Positions 47,806 through 59,127 of a DNA stretch of 64,000 nt are shown here, piece after piece. How positions within the stretch are numbered: the first letter of the stretch is position 1; each line of letters begins with the position of its first letter. A program made the translations under genes and the position numbers. Source of the stretch: Bombardia bombarda (taxonomy: Eukaryota; Ascomycota; Sordariomycetes; Sordariales; Lasiosphaeriaceae); contig JAULSR010000002.1 in the NCBI GenBank assembly GCA_030512295.1, forward strand, positions 6,324,001 to 6,388,000, given 5' to 3'. A model generated the notes under the pieces. It made no database searches, was not told where the DNA came from, and was given only the letters and a program-made list of their open reading frames with translations.

Positions 47806-49947
47806 TCAACACTTCAAATTAATCCCCCTCCTCAACTCCTGCTCCCGAATCTCAAACATGATCTGAATCCCCATAAACAAACTCGCGCTCGCCGCAGCGA
47901 TAAACAGCAGCCCCGACACGTCCCTAAACACGCCCCTCAGGATCGCCATCAGCCCGTCCAGCCCCACCGCGAACCCAACCAGATTCGCACTGACCATCAT
48001 CATGACATTGCACACCCCGCCGGCGCAGCACATCATGCGGTACAGCGTCGGCCGGCTCGCCGCCCACTTGCGCCGCGGGAACAGGTAGCCGGCGGCAATC
48101 TCGGGCAGGAAGAACACCACGATCAGCCACCCCCAGATAAGCAGGCGCATCTGGATGTCGTGCCACAGCGCCACAAACGTGAACACGACAAAATACGTCA
48201 CCACCGAGCGCGCCGCGTCGCGCATCGTCCCGAAGCTCGACCCGCCGAGCGGGATGTAGATGTACCGCAGCAGCCAGCGGTAGTACGACCTGTGCCACGC
48301 GCGCCAGAAGCTCAGGGTGCTGTAATTATTACTCACGCACCGCAGCATGTTCTCGGGCGGGTCGATCCCGTCCACCAGCGCCCAGAGGCGGAAGAAGCGC
48401 CACGGCAGCAGCAGCTTGAGCCAGATGATGTGCAGGTTGAAGAACGACAGCAGGCTGATCTGCGCCGGGCTGTACGTGTTCCAGTCGGGCTCGGCCAGCG
48501 AGATGGCGCCGACGTAGTTGTGGTGCAGGATGAGCTCCATGAAGAGCAGCGTCAGCAGGAAGCGCATGCCGTACCTGAAGGTGCGGCCGAGCTCGATGCT
48601 GGCCGCGCGGTGGCGCGACTGCGCGATGTAGTCGTTGAACGTGATGATGGGCCCCGTCAGGTAGAGCGGCGCGTAGATGGTGTAGGCGATGTAGTTGCGG
48701 AACGAGTAGTCCTGGGGCTCGGCCGGGATGGCGACGCGGTCGCGTTCCGACAGGTTGGCCGGGTCGAGCTGCTTCTTCTTGGGGGCATTAGACGGGGGTT
48801 TTGGCATCGATATGTGACGGGAAAAGACCGTACCTCTATGAGACTGCCGCCTCGCTTGTCCAGGCTCCAGTAGTAGTCGAGGTTGAAGCTGATCAGGCGC
48901 AGGATGGTGATGTTGAAGAGGATCTGCCATCGGGGCTGCAGCCCGCCGTGGTAGTCGAGCCACTCGCCCACGCGGACCAGGAAGGACGGCTCCGGCAGCA
49001 GATCGGTGCCCTGCGAGCCCGAGACAAACAGCGCCATGCTGCGGAACTTGTAGCCGGTGCACAGCTCGTTCGCGAACAAGACGCAGATGTTGAAGATCCA
49101 GCTGGCCGGGGGCACATACTTCTTGGGGAGCGCCGTCGCGATCTTGTAGTTGATGGCCAGGATGAACAGGATCTTGAATCCCGAGAAGCCGTGCAGGATG
49201 ACGAGGTAGAGGAGGGCAAAGGTAAAGTCGAACGAGGTGCGCTGCTCGAGCCGGACCTCTGCGGCCTCGTGGGCGGGGGCTGCGCCGTTCCGTATCGAGG
49301 CAGACCCATTGAGCTTGACGGAAGCCGGGTGTACCGCTTCCCAGAGTCGCCGGCACAGCGGGTGGAAGATGAGGAGGAGAACCGTGTAGGGGAGGTTCTC
49401 GCGGAAGCCGTGGTATTGATTGTCCGTGATATCCTGGAAAGGGTCATGTCAGAAAACCAAGGTGGCACCAAGGGAGAAGGTGGAGAGGGTTGGAAAGGAA
49501 GGCGTACGATCTTGCGGCCCAGGAACCAGCCCGGAGAAAGGAGATGCTCGAACTTGTGATATCTCGGATCAGATGCTAATCAAGGCAAGAGTGTTAGTCA
49601 ATCGAAGAATCCGAAGAAGATGGACACATGTACGTACGTCTCGACACGGTATAGACTATCCAGAACATGTAGGGAATGATGAAGCCGAGCATGGCGTAGT
49701 AGAAGTAGAACTCCTTGGTCGCCCACATGGAGGGCGGGGGGGCATCCCGCTGATCCGGCCGACCCCCACTACCGCGGCCCAGCACATCGTCCCTCTTGCC
49801 AATTCTGCTGTTGTTGAGGTCGGTGGTGGAATCGGCAGTCTTGGGCTTATATGGGACCGAAGACGGGGTGGTAAAGCGAGTGTCGAGGGAGTCGAGGTCG
49901 AAGAAGCTTCGCAGGCTCAAACACGATTCGGGCGGCGACGGCGCCAT
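47806..49947 (-). CDS. GUP1: GUP1-type MBOAT O-acyltransferase
   Basis: Four exons (49947-49638, 49575-49508, 49433-48834, 48777-47806) give 649 residues in one frame. The N-terminus has SLDTRFTTPSSVP, a block I recall as typical of fungal Gup1, then a first helix (YYAMLGFIIPYMFWIVYTV). The second exon codes DPRYHKFEHLLSPGWFLGRK, again a Gup1 hallmark. MBOAT features are FNLDYYWSLDKRG, QLDPANLSERDRV, the block RAWHRSYYRWLLRYIYIPLG (His about 488) and the proposed catalytic His in ALWHDIQMRL (about 532). In yeast, Gup1 remodels the lipid part of GPI anchors in the ER by adding a long acyl chain; it was first named for glycerol uptake. Around ten helices are expected. The N-terminal 70 residues are cytosolic and disordered. 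Confidence 0.92.
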
Positions 49948-50738
49948 TGTGCGCGAGGTGGCGGCACTTGGCTGGCCGACGGCAACTTCAAGTAGAATTT
50001 TTTTAAAAAAAAAACGAGTGTCGTTATAGCCAGCTCATGGCATTGCCGTAGCGAATAGGACCGAAGAGACGTGTCGACCTACCTGTCTTTGAGGCGTCTG
50101 CCGTCCGTCTGTCTCGTGTCCTCGCCGTGAGTTGCTGCCTCTATAGGTAATTTAGTGTTCTAGGTAGGCTGTCGCAACACTTTAGACTTAGTTAAAGGCT
50201 TAAACGCGTATCGCCGAGGTCCAACGCGCCGCCGTTAGTGCTTAGGTAGCCAACTAGCACCAGCCGGGCCAGTCAAAATGACGCACTGGCCAAGCCCCTT
50301 TTAAGCACTGGAATTGCAGGGCATCCCTGTGCGCGACCCATCCCTTCCCCCACAATCACCAAAACCACCCCTGAAATCGCCAGGAATGTCGACCTCGGCT
50401 CAAGAGCGACCAGTGTTCTGGACCGACACTACGCATTGAAACGGTGGATTTTGAATAACGACAGTAGCCCTCTGAGCCTATCATGCCGTCATGTAACTTA
50501 ACCTACGGGGCATTGGACAACAGTCAGTTACTATGGTTTCAAATTTGACCGTAAGAAGATAGTACCACAATGCTCACCCAGTGACATCCAATATAGCTAA
50601 AATATTTGTTTATTTGTGTTATTACTATTAAATATATTCATTGGCAAGTATCGCCTTTCGTAAACCAGCCCTCCATTCACTTCAATGCATACCATACACA
50701 CTCCCTCCCTTAACAACCAACCATATCTCATCCCCACC
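49948..50738. other. Intergenic region upstream of GUP1
   Basis: No gene is seen. It holds a T-then-A run at about 49996-50013 close to the GUP1 start and several TACCTA motifs; the part near 50600-50640 is AT-rich and probably belongs to the 3' end of the next gene. Confidence 0.55.
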
Positions 50739-53700
50739 TCACGGCGCCGTCATCGTGGTCACCGGCCCGCCCGTAGTCGGGAACGCCACAGTCGTCGAGA
50801 GAGCATACAGATTAAACTGCTTGGCCCCGCCGCACATGTTGGCCGTCCCCGTCGTGGTGGACACGACCCCGTTGGTCGTCACGGTAGACACGCTGCCCCA
50901 GCAGTAGTCGGTGCACGCCTTGGTGCCGACGAGAGATGTGACTGCGCTGCCTCGGAAGTTGAAGCTGGTTCCGCCGTAGCACTCGTGGTGGTATTCTATG
51001 AACAGGTATGGGAGCCGGGCTGCCTTGGTCGGCGTCGGCGCAGCACTGTACAGACTGTTGGCGATGGCGATGCAGAGCTCGGGCGTCATGCTGTTGTTGG
51101 AGACGAGCTGCGGCAGCGCGTGGCCGCTGGAAGTGTCCGAGTAGCAGCCCAGGTGATAGTAGCCGTTTGTTGCTGTTGCTGTAGGTCCCGTGAAGGTCGA
51201 TGAGCTTGAGCTTGTAGACGATGTCGTCGTGGTTGCCGAGGTTGTGAGAATGGAGGAGGATGAGGTTGATGTTGATGTTGTCGAAGATGAGCTTGGGGTT
51301 GAAACTGAGATAGAGATAGAGATAGAGATAGAGGTTGATGTTGTGACTGAGGTTGAGATTGTAGTTGAAGATGTGACTGCGGTCGAGGATGTGATTGAAG
51401 TCTCAGTTGTAGTCGATGTTGTAATTGAGGTCGAGGTCGACGTTGTGACTGAGGTTGATGTCGTGATTGAGGTTGAGGTGGTGATTGATGCTGATTCTGA
51501 GATCAAGGATGTTGATGAAGTTGTGGGACTCGTTGGCGCGGATGAGCTCGAGCTTGAGGTCGATGTCGTATCAGTGGTAGATGACGTGCTGGTGGTAGAC
51601 GGCGTGCTGGTGGTAGACGTCGTGCTGGTGGCAGACGTCGTGCTGGTGGTGGGCGTCGTGCTCGTGGTGGATGGACTCGACGTGCTAGATGAGACTGATC
51701 TACTGCTCGTAGACGAGATCGATGTGCTGCTAGTGGTTGAGGAGGCCGATGTGCTCGTTGTCGGTGAGACTGATGTACTGGTAGTCGACGAGATCAAGGT
51801 ACTACTACTGGTAGACGATGTAGTAGATGTGCTGCTCGTTGACGACACGACAGGCGAATAGCTGTAAAGATCCAGCCTAGAGCCTGCACCGCAATACGCA
51901 AGCGAGTCGTTTTCGCACAGCATATTGCACGACGAAGTGTCCACAAGTGTCGAGCCAGCCGCGAGCGTATCTCCACAGTAGCATTCCCTACCATACTCAA
52001 TGCCCATCAACTGCGTGTTCTTGCCCGAGCAGAACGTAGCGCACACTCCGACCGTCATGTTGTCATTGGCGAGAGTCCCAGCCGTCAGAGCACGACCAGT
52101 CGTGGCCTCGGAATAACATCCCATCCAGGCGTAGTCTCCGGCCCGCGGTACGTGAGATGGCTGGGCCGGCGGCGCGTGATAAACGCTGTTAAGGTACACG
52201 GAGAGACGGTCGCCTGCACCGCATTGCTGGGTTGGATTAGCAACGCAAGGGGCGCTGCAGTCAGTCTCGCTAGCCTTGAGCGTTGTGGTGTTAAGCGTGT
52301 AGCCGCAGTAGCATTCGCGTGCGTACTCGGTGCCAAAGAAGTTGTAAGCCGAGCAGAACTGAGCGCATGTCTCAAGGGTCATGGAATCTGCAGCAGTGGT
52401 GGCTGATGACAAAGACCGAAGGCCGTTGACATTGTCGATATAGCAGCCATTGTAAGTCCATTGTCCGCTGACGGTTGCCGGCTGGTTGGGATTGAGAGGC
52501 GACGTGGACGACGTTGTGGTCGGAGCTGAACTTGTGCTGCTACTCGTTGTAGACACTGTACTGCTGGTAGTCGTCGTTGGAATGATCGTTGATTCTGAAG
52601 ACGAGCTTGAGCTGGTAGATGTCAACGTCGAGGTCGACGTGCTCGTGGTAGAGATTGAAGTTGATGTCGAAGTGGACGTGCTCGAAACCGAGCTCGAAGT
52701 TGACGTCGGCACGCCGTTTATCGAGTTCCAAAATGCCTGGATGTCGAACTTGGTGGTATCGGCATAGAGACTCAGATACCCACCGTCGCCACCACACGAC
52801 TGAGTGGTGTCGCCGGTGCAGGAGAATGTGCAATAATTGAACGACTCGTTGGTATAAGTACTGGGGGTGTTGATCTTGTTACCACACCAACACTCCTGGC
52901 GATACTCAGTGCCGGCAAATGTGTATCCAGCGGCAAAGCAGAGCTTCTGGCACTGGTCGTTCGTGTTGGTGGCCTGCATGGTCGAATTGTTGATTTGCGT
53001 CGCCAGGTTTCGCCCTTTATTGTCCGAAAAACATCCAGTCCATTGGTAGCGCGCAGCTCCGTCTGCCAGCAGCGGTCCCACCTGTCTGGATACAATTGTC
53101 ACACTGGTTTCGATCTCGTGAACGCCAAAGTCCTGAGATGGGTTGAGAGCATTTAGGCCATCAGTGTTCAAAACCCACGTCAGACTGATGCGCTGTGGCG
53201 GGTGGTTAGGTTGGACACTTCCTGCATAGACTGCCACAGTTCCATAAGCACATGCGCCAGTTGCAATCTTCTGCCCCTCAAGCAGGTCAACATAGGGGTT
53301 TGTGGCTGTCAGCTGCGGCGAAACTGGCGGTTTGGATTTGGTGATGGTGAGAACAGAGCCACCTGAGTTGCAAATGCGGATTTGCTTCATGACGGTTGTT
53401 CCAGCAAGGACATTTCCAAAGGACAAGGTGGTGGGCACGCTGTTATCCCAGCCGCCCTCGGACGTTGATACCGCAATCGATGCAATGGGGGCATTTCCGG
53501 CAGAGGCTGCAAGCAATATCTCATCCCAGCCACCGTCCGACCAAACCTTGAGAGCCACTGAGTAGGAGCCAGGAGCTGAGCTGTTGAAGAAGAGCGGAAC
53601 CGCAAGTGTCTCACCGGCAGCCAGCGTGCTGAGGGGAGTCGGGAAAGATTCGGCAGAGAATCCCAAGCCAAAGGTAGGCTTCGAGCCCGAGAAGGTCACA

Positions 53701-56252
53701 TTCGTGTAGGAAGACGATGTATCGTTGCCGACCCGCCAGGCCATGCCGATAAATGTCAGAGGGCCGTTACCCAAGTTCTGAATAGTTGCAGAGCCAGTCA
53801 ATCCGTAGACTGCTTCAGCACTGCCTAGGACTAAGCCGCCAAAGTTAACATCGCCAGGCGAGATGAACAGGAACGGTTCCTTGCTGGCAATGGTTCCCGT
53901 GAGGGACACAGGGACAGTGGATGTATATCCCGCAACACCATTGGTAGTAGAAAGACTGAGCACCGAACCATCAACTCCGGGAATAACTGTCCCATAACTG
54001 GTGTTCACTACTGAGGCGATGGCTTCAAGAGTGATATTCCAGACAACTGGGAAACTGAAAGTCGCCCCAGCAGCGATAGCACCTGTTGGCAAAGAAGAGC
54101 TGCTGCATTGGAATCGGGGGTCCGCGGTTGTGCAGTTGTTGATTTTCGTGATCGCAATATTGGCCTTGCACGAGATGGTCGCTGTTCCGGCTGACCCAGT
54201 TTCGACGCTGCCAAAGTCCACCGGATCGGTGCAGGTCAAAGGAAGATTGACCGGAGAACCGAGTGCAATGAGCTTGCTGCCAGCTGTAACGAACACTCTC
54301 CCGTTGCCAAAGACGGGGCGCTGGAACTTGGTGATGCCCGGAGTTGCTGGCAAGTTGATTGGCTGCAGGATTCCATTCGCATCCGGCACAGCCTTGTAGG
54401 CGTTCAAGCCTGTGTTAACGTCGGTAACCCACAGGATTGCAGATCCCGCCTGACCCTTATTCGTGGTAATGGTTGGCTGTCCGACGCCAACTCGACCAGC
54501 AGATATCGTTGGCGTCTTGCCAGCTTGGGTAAAGAACGGTGCCCCATTTGCGTCGACGCCGAACTTGTAGGCATACGTATAGTCGCCGACAGGGGTGAAG
54601 TAGAAGTAGCCGCCTTCAAGAGGATAGCTTCCGGCTCCGCCAAAGACCGAGTTAGAGGCGGTGATCACCTGAATGACGCCGTCGGTGCCGCCACTTCCCT
54701 GCTTGAAGCCACCCAGGTTGTCTGCATTCATGACATATACCTTTGAGTTCTTTCCCACTGTCACTCCGATACGGTTGACCGTACTTGTTTTGAATGTGGC
54801 GGCATCAAGTAAAGCTACTCCTGAAGAACCGAGGTCTTTATCGGCAGCATCCATGTTCACATAGTCGTATGGCTCGAAGTAGTCGTTAAGGGTTATTTTG
54901 CCACTCGCAGAGATAGCCAGGTTGACTACGCACTCATCCAAGGTGCTCAGTGGAAGCCTACCGCTGGCCGGAATATTCCCGTTGGCATGTCCTTGGCCGT
55001 TTCTAAAGGTGAACAGATTAGACCAGTCTCTAAGGCAACATCAATGGGAACACTCATACCCAGTGACCACAAAGGCTCGGGATCCATCAACCGCAATACC
55101 CATCCCACTCTGCCAGATTCCGGCCTTGCCTCCCTTTTCAACCGTGAGGTCTAGGGGTTGGGGAGTCGGGGCACCTGGAGAAGACTCCATGGCGAACATA
55201 CTGCCTTTGGTGTCAGTTGACCATCGACTCACAGAATTGCCAGATGGAAAAATATACCTGAGAACACCAACGCCAGGTGTCTTGCTGACTGACGCAACGT
55301 ATCCCGTGTAGTTGAAGAGGTCACAATGGCCGCCGAAAGCCACAAGAATGGCATCATTCAGCGTAGCTAACGCTGGTCTCTGGAGAACAGTTCCACCCAT
55401 GAAATACCGAGCTCGGTCATTATCGGCACGGTTGCCATCCATGAGAACAGGGAAACCAGGAACATCTGTTAGCGCTGGCAGCTGCAGAGCGTACATTTGA
55501 TAGATGCCTATCGAGAGGTTAACAATCATGATCTCCCATCCAGTCTGAGTATTAAATTATTACCATTAGCAAGGCCGCCAGAAGCAGCACCTAATCTAAG
55601 TTAGTCACAACATCATACCAAATAAAGCCCATTTAGAGATTTAGTTGAATACACTTACCTCCTTTGTAACCCTTGGCAAAGAGGTACCTGCGGCGTTATT
55701 GTCAGCAAACCTGCCTATAGTCCAACAAAGACTAATTTGAAAAAGAATAAGCAGGCTATTTTCTTACATGATGTTGGTTGCAGGATCAATAATGGGAGTG
55801 CCAGTAATACCAATATAGTTTGGGATATCAGCGCATCCAATGTCGGATTGGAGAAAAGGGGGCGTCAGCTGCCGTGACGCGATGGGGGTGCCGGCCTTCG
55901 CGTCGTATACTCGCACATTGTTCATGTTTGAAGCCGTGATGACCATCTCGGCTCCACCGGTGAGGGTGTAAGTCAGCGGTTTAGCATAGAGGACTTCGAG
56001 ATTGTTGGGCATGGTCGTAGACCAGAGAGTCCCAAAGCTCGCCGACCCCACGACATTGGGATCCATATTGTGGTTTGGCAGGTAGCCAGATTGTGCGCTA
56101 TCCTGTTATTATCGTCTTAGAAACGCGGTCCGAACTCAGAAGTGACTTCAGGGATCGACACTCACAGCGTCTTGGATAGAGTCAGTCGAAGCATATGAAC
56201 TGACTAAAGCTGGCCACAGCAAAGCGGCCAACAACCCAAAGGGCCCCTTCAT
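50739..56252 (-). CDS. Giant secreted protein: PQQ-like propeller, ASH-like modules and four WSC domains
   Basis: Six exons (56252-56166, 56102-55768, 55687-55659, 55590-55564, 55507-55060, 55002-50739) give 1729 residues. Two exons are only 29 and 27 bases, but all junctions keep the frame. MKGPFGLLAALLWPALVSSY is the signal peptide. Residues about 30-560 look like a quinoprotein-type beta-propeller: IGITGTPIIDPATNIMY, ILVAFGGHCD, GIWQSGMGIAVDG, DKDLGSSGVALLD, KVYVMNADNLGG. Residues about 565-950 hold three Ig-like ASH modules (VDFGSVETGSA, VNFGGLVLGSA, LSFGNVLAGTT). WSC domains lie at about 960-1056, 1153-1246, 1264-1353 and 1588-1710, separated by Ser/Thr-rich linkers at about 1060-1150 and 1355-1585. 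WSC domains bind cell-wall or other glycans. No C-terminal helix or clear GPI site is seen, so a wall-bound or free enzyme or adhesin is likely (inference). Activity is unknown. Confidence 0.85.
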
Positions 56253-59027
56253 CTTCACTCTAGAGCTTCTTTTCAGCACAAGAAAATACGATATACAAAA
56301 GAGGTTTGGCGACGCTGAAACCGAGCGGGTTGTCTTATTGATGAAAGACAAAAGGTAAGATGCTACCACATGTTGATGCAGAGAGAGACAGAGTCGTGAT
56401 ATATCGTCTATAAGTCTCCCACACGAGAATAAGAGCGGACAGAGGGGTGTACCAGACGGCTGGATCTGGAAGCACTCGAAAGAATGTGGATTATGAAGCA
56501 TCAACGATCTAGCTCGAGGTCTTCAGGAACATATCCCTTCCGGGTCTGGCTCGACTGAAGGGGGGCTCGGCGACAGTCAGCAACAAGTCTTGCTGCTCGG
56601 ATCCAGACAAAGGTGAAGAATGCCAGGTGAGGCGGCAGCACATCACATTGCATATGAGCAAAAAAAGGAAGCAACCAGATGGGACACACAGGCCAAGCGC
56701 GCCTCTGCTGGCGTCACCTACGGTAGATTATGGACAGATACCTGAGACTGGAGGATGGATCTGAATCGGTGGCTAGCCGGTCATGGCCTCGCGTCCGGAA
56801 GGTCCATGGCTCGCTCGGAATGATTGCAGGGATTCTTGGGCTTCTGGCCCTGGAAGTGAGCCAAGACAAAACACAAGTTCGCCCCCTTGCCTTCTGGTGT
56901 TTTTCCTCAGCTCTACGGGAAAGGGAAGCGAGAAACGAAGCGGCGGGTCATGGGACGACGAACGAGGAGGGGCCTGCCCTTCGTGTGTCTCTGGCCATAT
57001 CAAGAAACAATGTCTCAGTTCGGAAACCGATTAGACGGATACGCAGCTGTCCTTTTCTTTCTCGATCAAGAGTCATCAGTTTTTCCTGTACGTAGCAATC
57101 ACAGGTAGCTTACCAGCCCGCCTCTCTCTCCCCTTCTGCAGGTACACAAATTGGCAGTTCCCGCTCTCCCACCTGCCCGGCCCAGCCCAGACCAAGAAGC
57201 TGGCATTCCCCGTCGGGGTGGTTACATTGCGGAGGCAGGAAGGTGGGTGAGGTTTGTGCGAGGTAGGAAGGACGTAAGGTGTAGCCCCAGGTACCTAGTG
57301 GCTAGTGTAACTTCCCAATGGAATCCTGGCCGGTCCCCCCTCCGTCCTCCCCTCTCTCGATCTTCCCCTCGGGACAACCTAGCCTAGTTCACTGGCTGGC
57401 TGCGTTACCAAGCGCTGTCTCTCGATATTACTCGTTTATAGAGGGCTGCAGGCTGCCAATTGACCATGCGCCGATCATGCAATCGAGTCGTGGAGGCGAT
57501 AAGTGACGAGGAGGAGGTGAAGGATGAATATTCTTGAAAAGAATCGAGAAAAAGAAAACGTGCATTTGCAGAATTGTCTTGGGACGTTTTTGGCGTTAGC
57601 GGCCCACGCGTGTCTCACTTGGTTGACGAAAGGCTAGCGCAGGTTACCGTCTCTTTTGGGTCGGCGGCCCACCTTCCTTCCTTCCTCGGCACAGCGGCAG
57701 GCAGGGAGGCATGAGGGGGGGCAGAAGACCACCTGAGCCATGAGCCACCATATCGGTTCCAAAAACCCGCCATTCCATTCCATTGCAGCATGCGACTGGC
57801 AGTCTGGCACTGCTGCTCCATGCCTCCATGCCTCCATGCCACCCACACAACCACCCCAGTGCATCAGTCTCTCTTTCCTGTGCCACGAACAAACACACAC
57901 CCGAGCCTCAGGATCCCTCCCACAACAGTCGGCACTAGAATAAATCCAGCTAAAAGCTTCCATCATCACACGTCAGATCAGATGCGTTCTATTATCCGAT
58001 CGAGGGGCACAGCAGAAGGGCTAGCAAGGGGACGGGTTGACTGTTTTGACTCCACCTCATTGATATCAATCAATGCGTCGGATGATCACGAACAAGCAAC
58101 TGTCAATCAAGATCGCGCCCTCAAACAGATAAACAACAAAATACAAGCAATTCGTCTTGGTAATCCAAGCAATAAATCAGCAGTTCGTACTCCATATCCC
58201 TAAGTGGCATTAAGTGGAATGTCCCCATGCTTCTTCCTCGCCATGTTCCCGTAGTGTACTGATTACACACCAAACATCAACCAATGGCAGCTGGAGTGCC
58301 CCTGTCGTCGCCTTGGAAGCTTCCTATTTCGTCCTGGTAATTTGTTCTATGCATTTCACTACAGTCTCGAGACAGCACAGCACAGCACTGCACACGCAGA
58401 ATATGTGTATCTACACTCTTCCTACAAAGGTATACCGCTCGGGCAACCACGCATACATATTGCATACTGCACAACGGCTGTAGGCGTTCGTTCTTTTCAG
58501 CTCAGCCAGCTCAAGTCGTCTCGTGTCGTGTCGTGTCAACCCGATCGGCAGCATCTTGACAGCTGTAGATACCCAAGGCAGCTTTTGCATACTCCAATGC
58601 CAGCATATTGATTTGATGCATCGTGGTGGCGGCGACGGCAGCGCAGTTGAACGGCCCGCCCGCCCGCCTCTCCTACTACTGCAGTGCAACGATAGCAAAA
58701 GGATGGGAGGGCGACAGTTACCTCAGCCCTGAAGAGGATCCGATGTACCGAACCCAGCAGACGGGGGAGAGGTCAAAGATACACTCTTCACAGCAGTAGT
58801 ATAACCAACATTGCCAGTTGATCAGTCTATCTATCTGCATGCAACGAAAATGCACGATGCATATAACACAATGCCAAGAGAGAAATATCCCCACACCATG
58901 CCCAAACCCGCCCAAGAACAAACCCCTTTCCCCATGAACGCCCAGCCATATCAAAAGAAACGATGCATCCCATGTCACACCTATCATCCCACATGACATC
59001 CACCCACCGTCATTCACTCTCACCCGC
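56253..59027. other. Intergenic region upstream of the propeller/WSC gene
   Basis: No gene is seen. An in-frame open stretch continues upstream of the chosen start to 56504, but the Met at 56252 gives the signal peptide. TCGTG repeats lie at about 58518-58540 and CCATGCCT repeats at about 57820-57840. The right end, just beyond the F-box reading frame, still codes the likely C-terminus of that gene to 59028. Confidence 0.55.
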
Positions 59028-59127
59028 TCACTCCCCCATAACCCCATAACCCCTCACCCGACTAAAGATAAACGGCTTATTATCCCTCATCACAAACTCG
59101 GCCCAATCATCCGTCAACCGATTGTAG

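Noticed and set aside
47659..48873. 404-codon plus-strand frame opposite GUP1
   Set aside because: Antisense shadow of a well-supported MBOAT gene; Arg/Gln/His-rich composition without domain features.
51190..51861. Acidic, Val/Glu/Asp-rich plus-strand frame
   Set aside because: It is the complement of the Ser/Thr-rich linker of the WSC protein; the repeat pattern explains its open frame.
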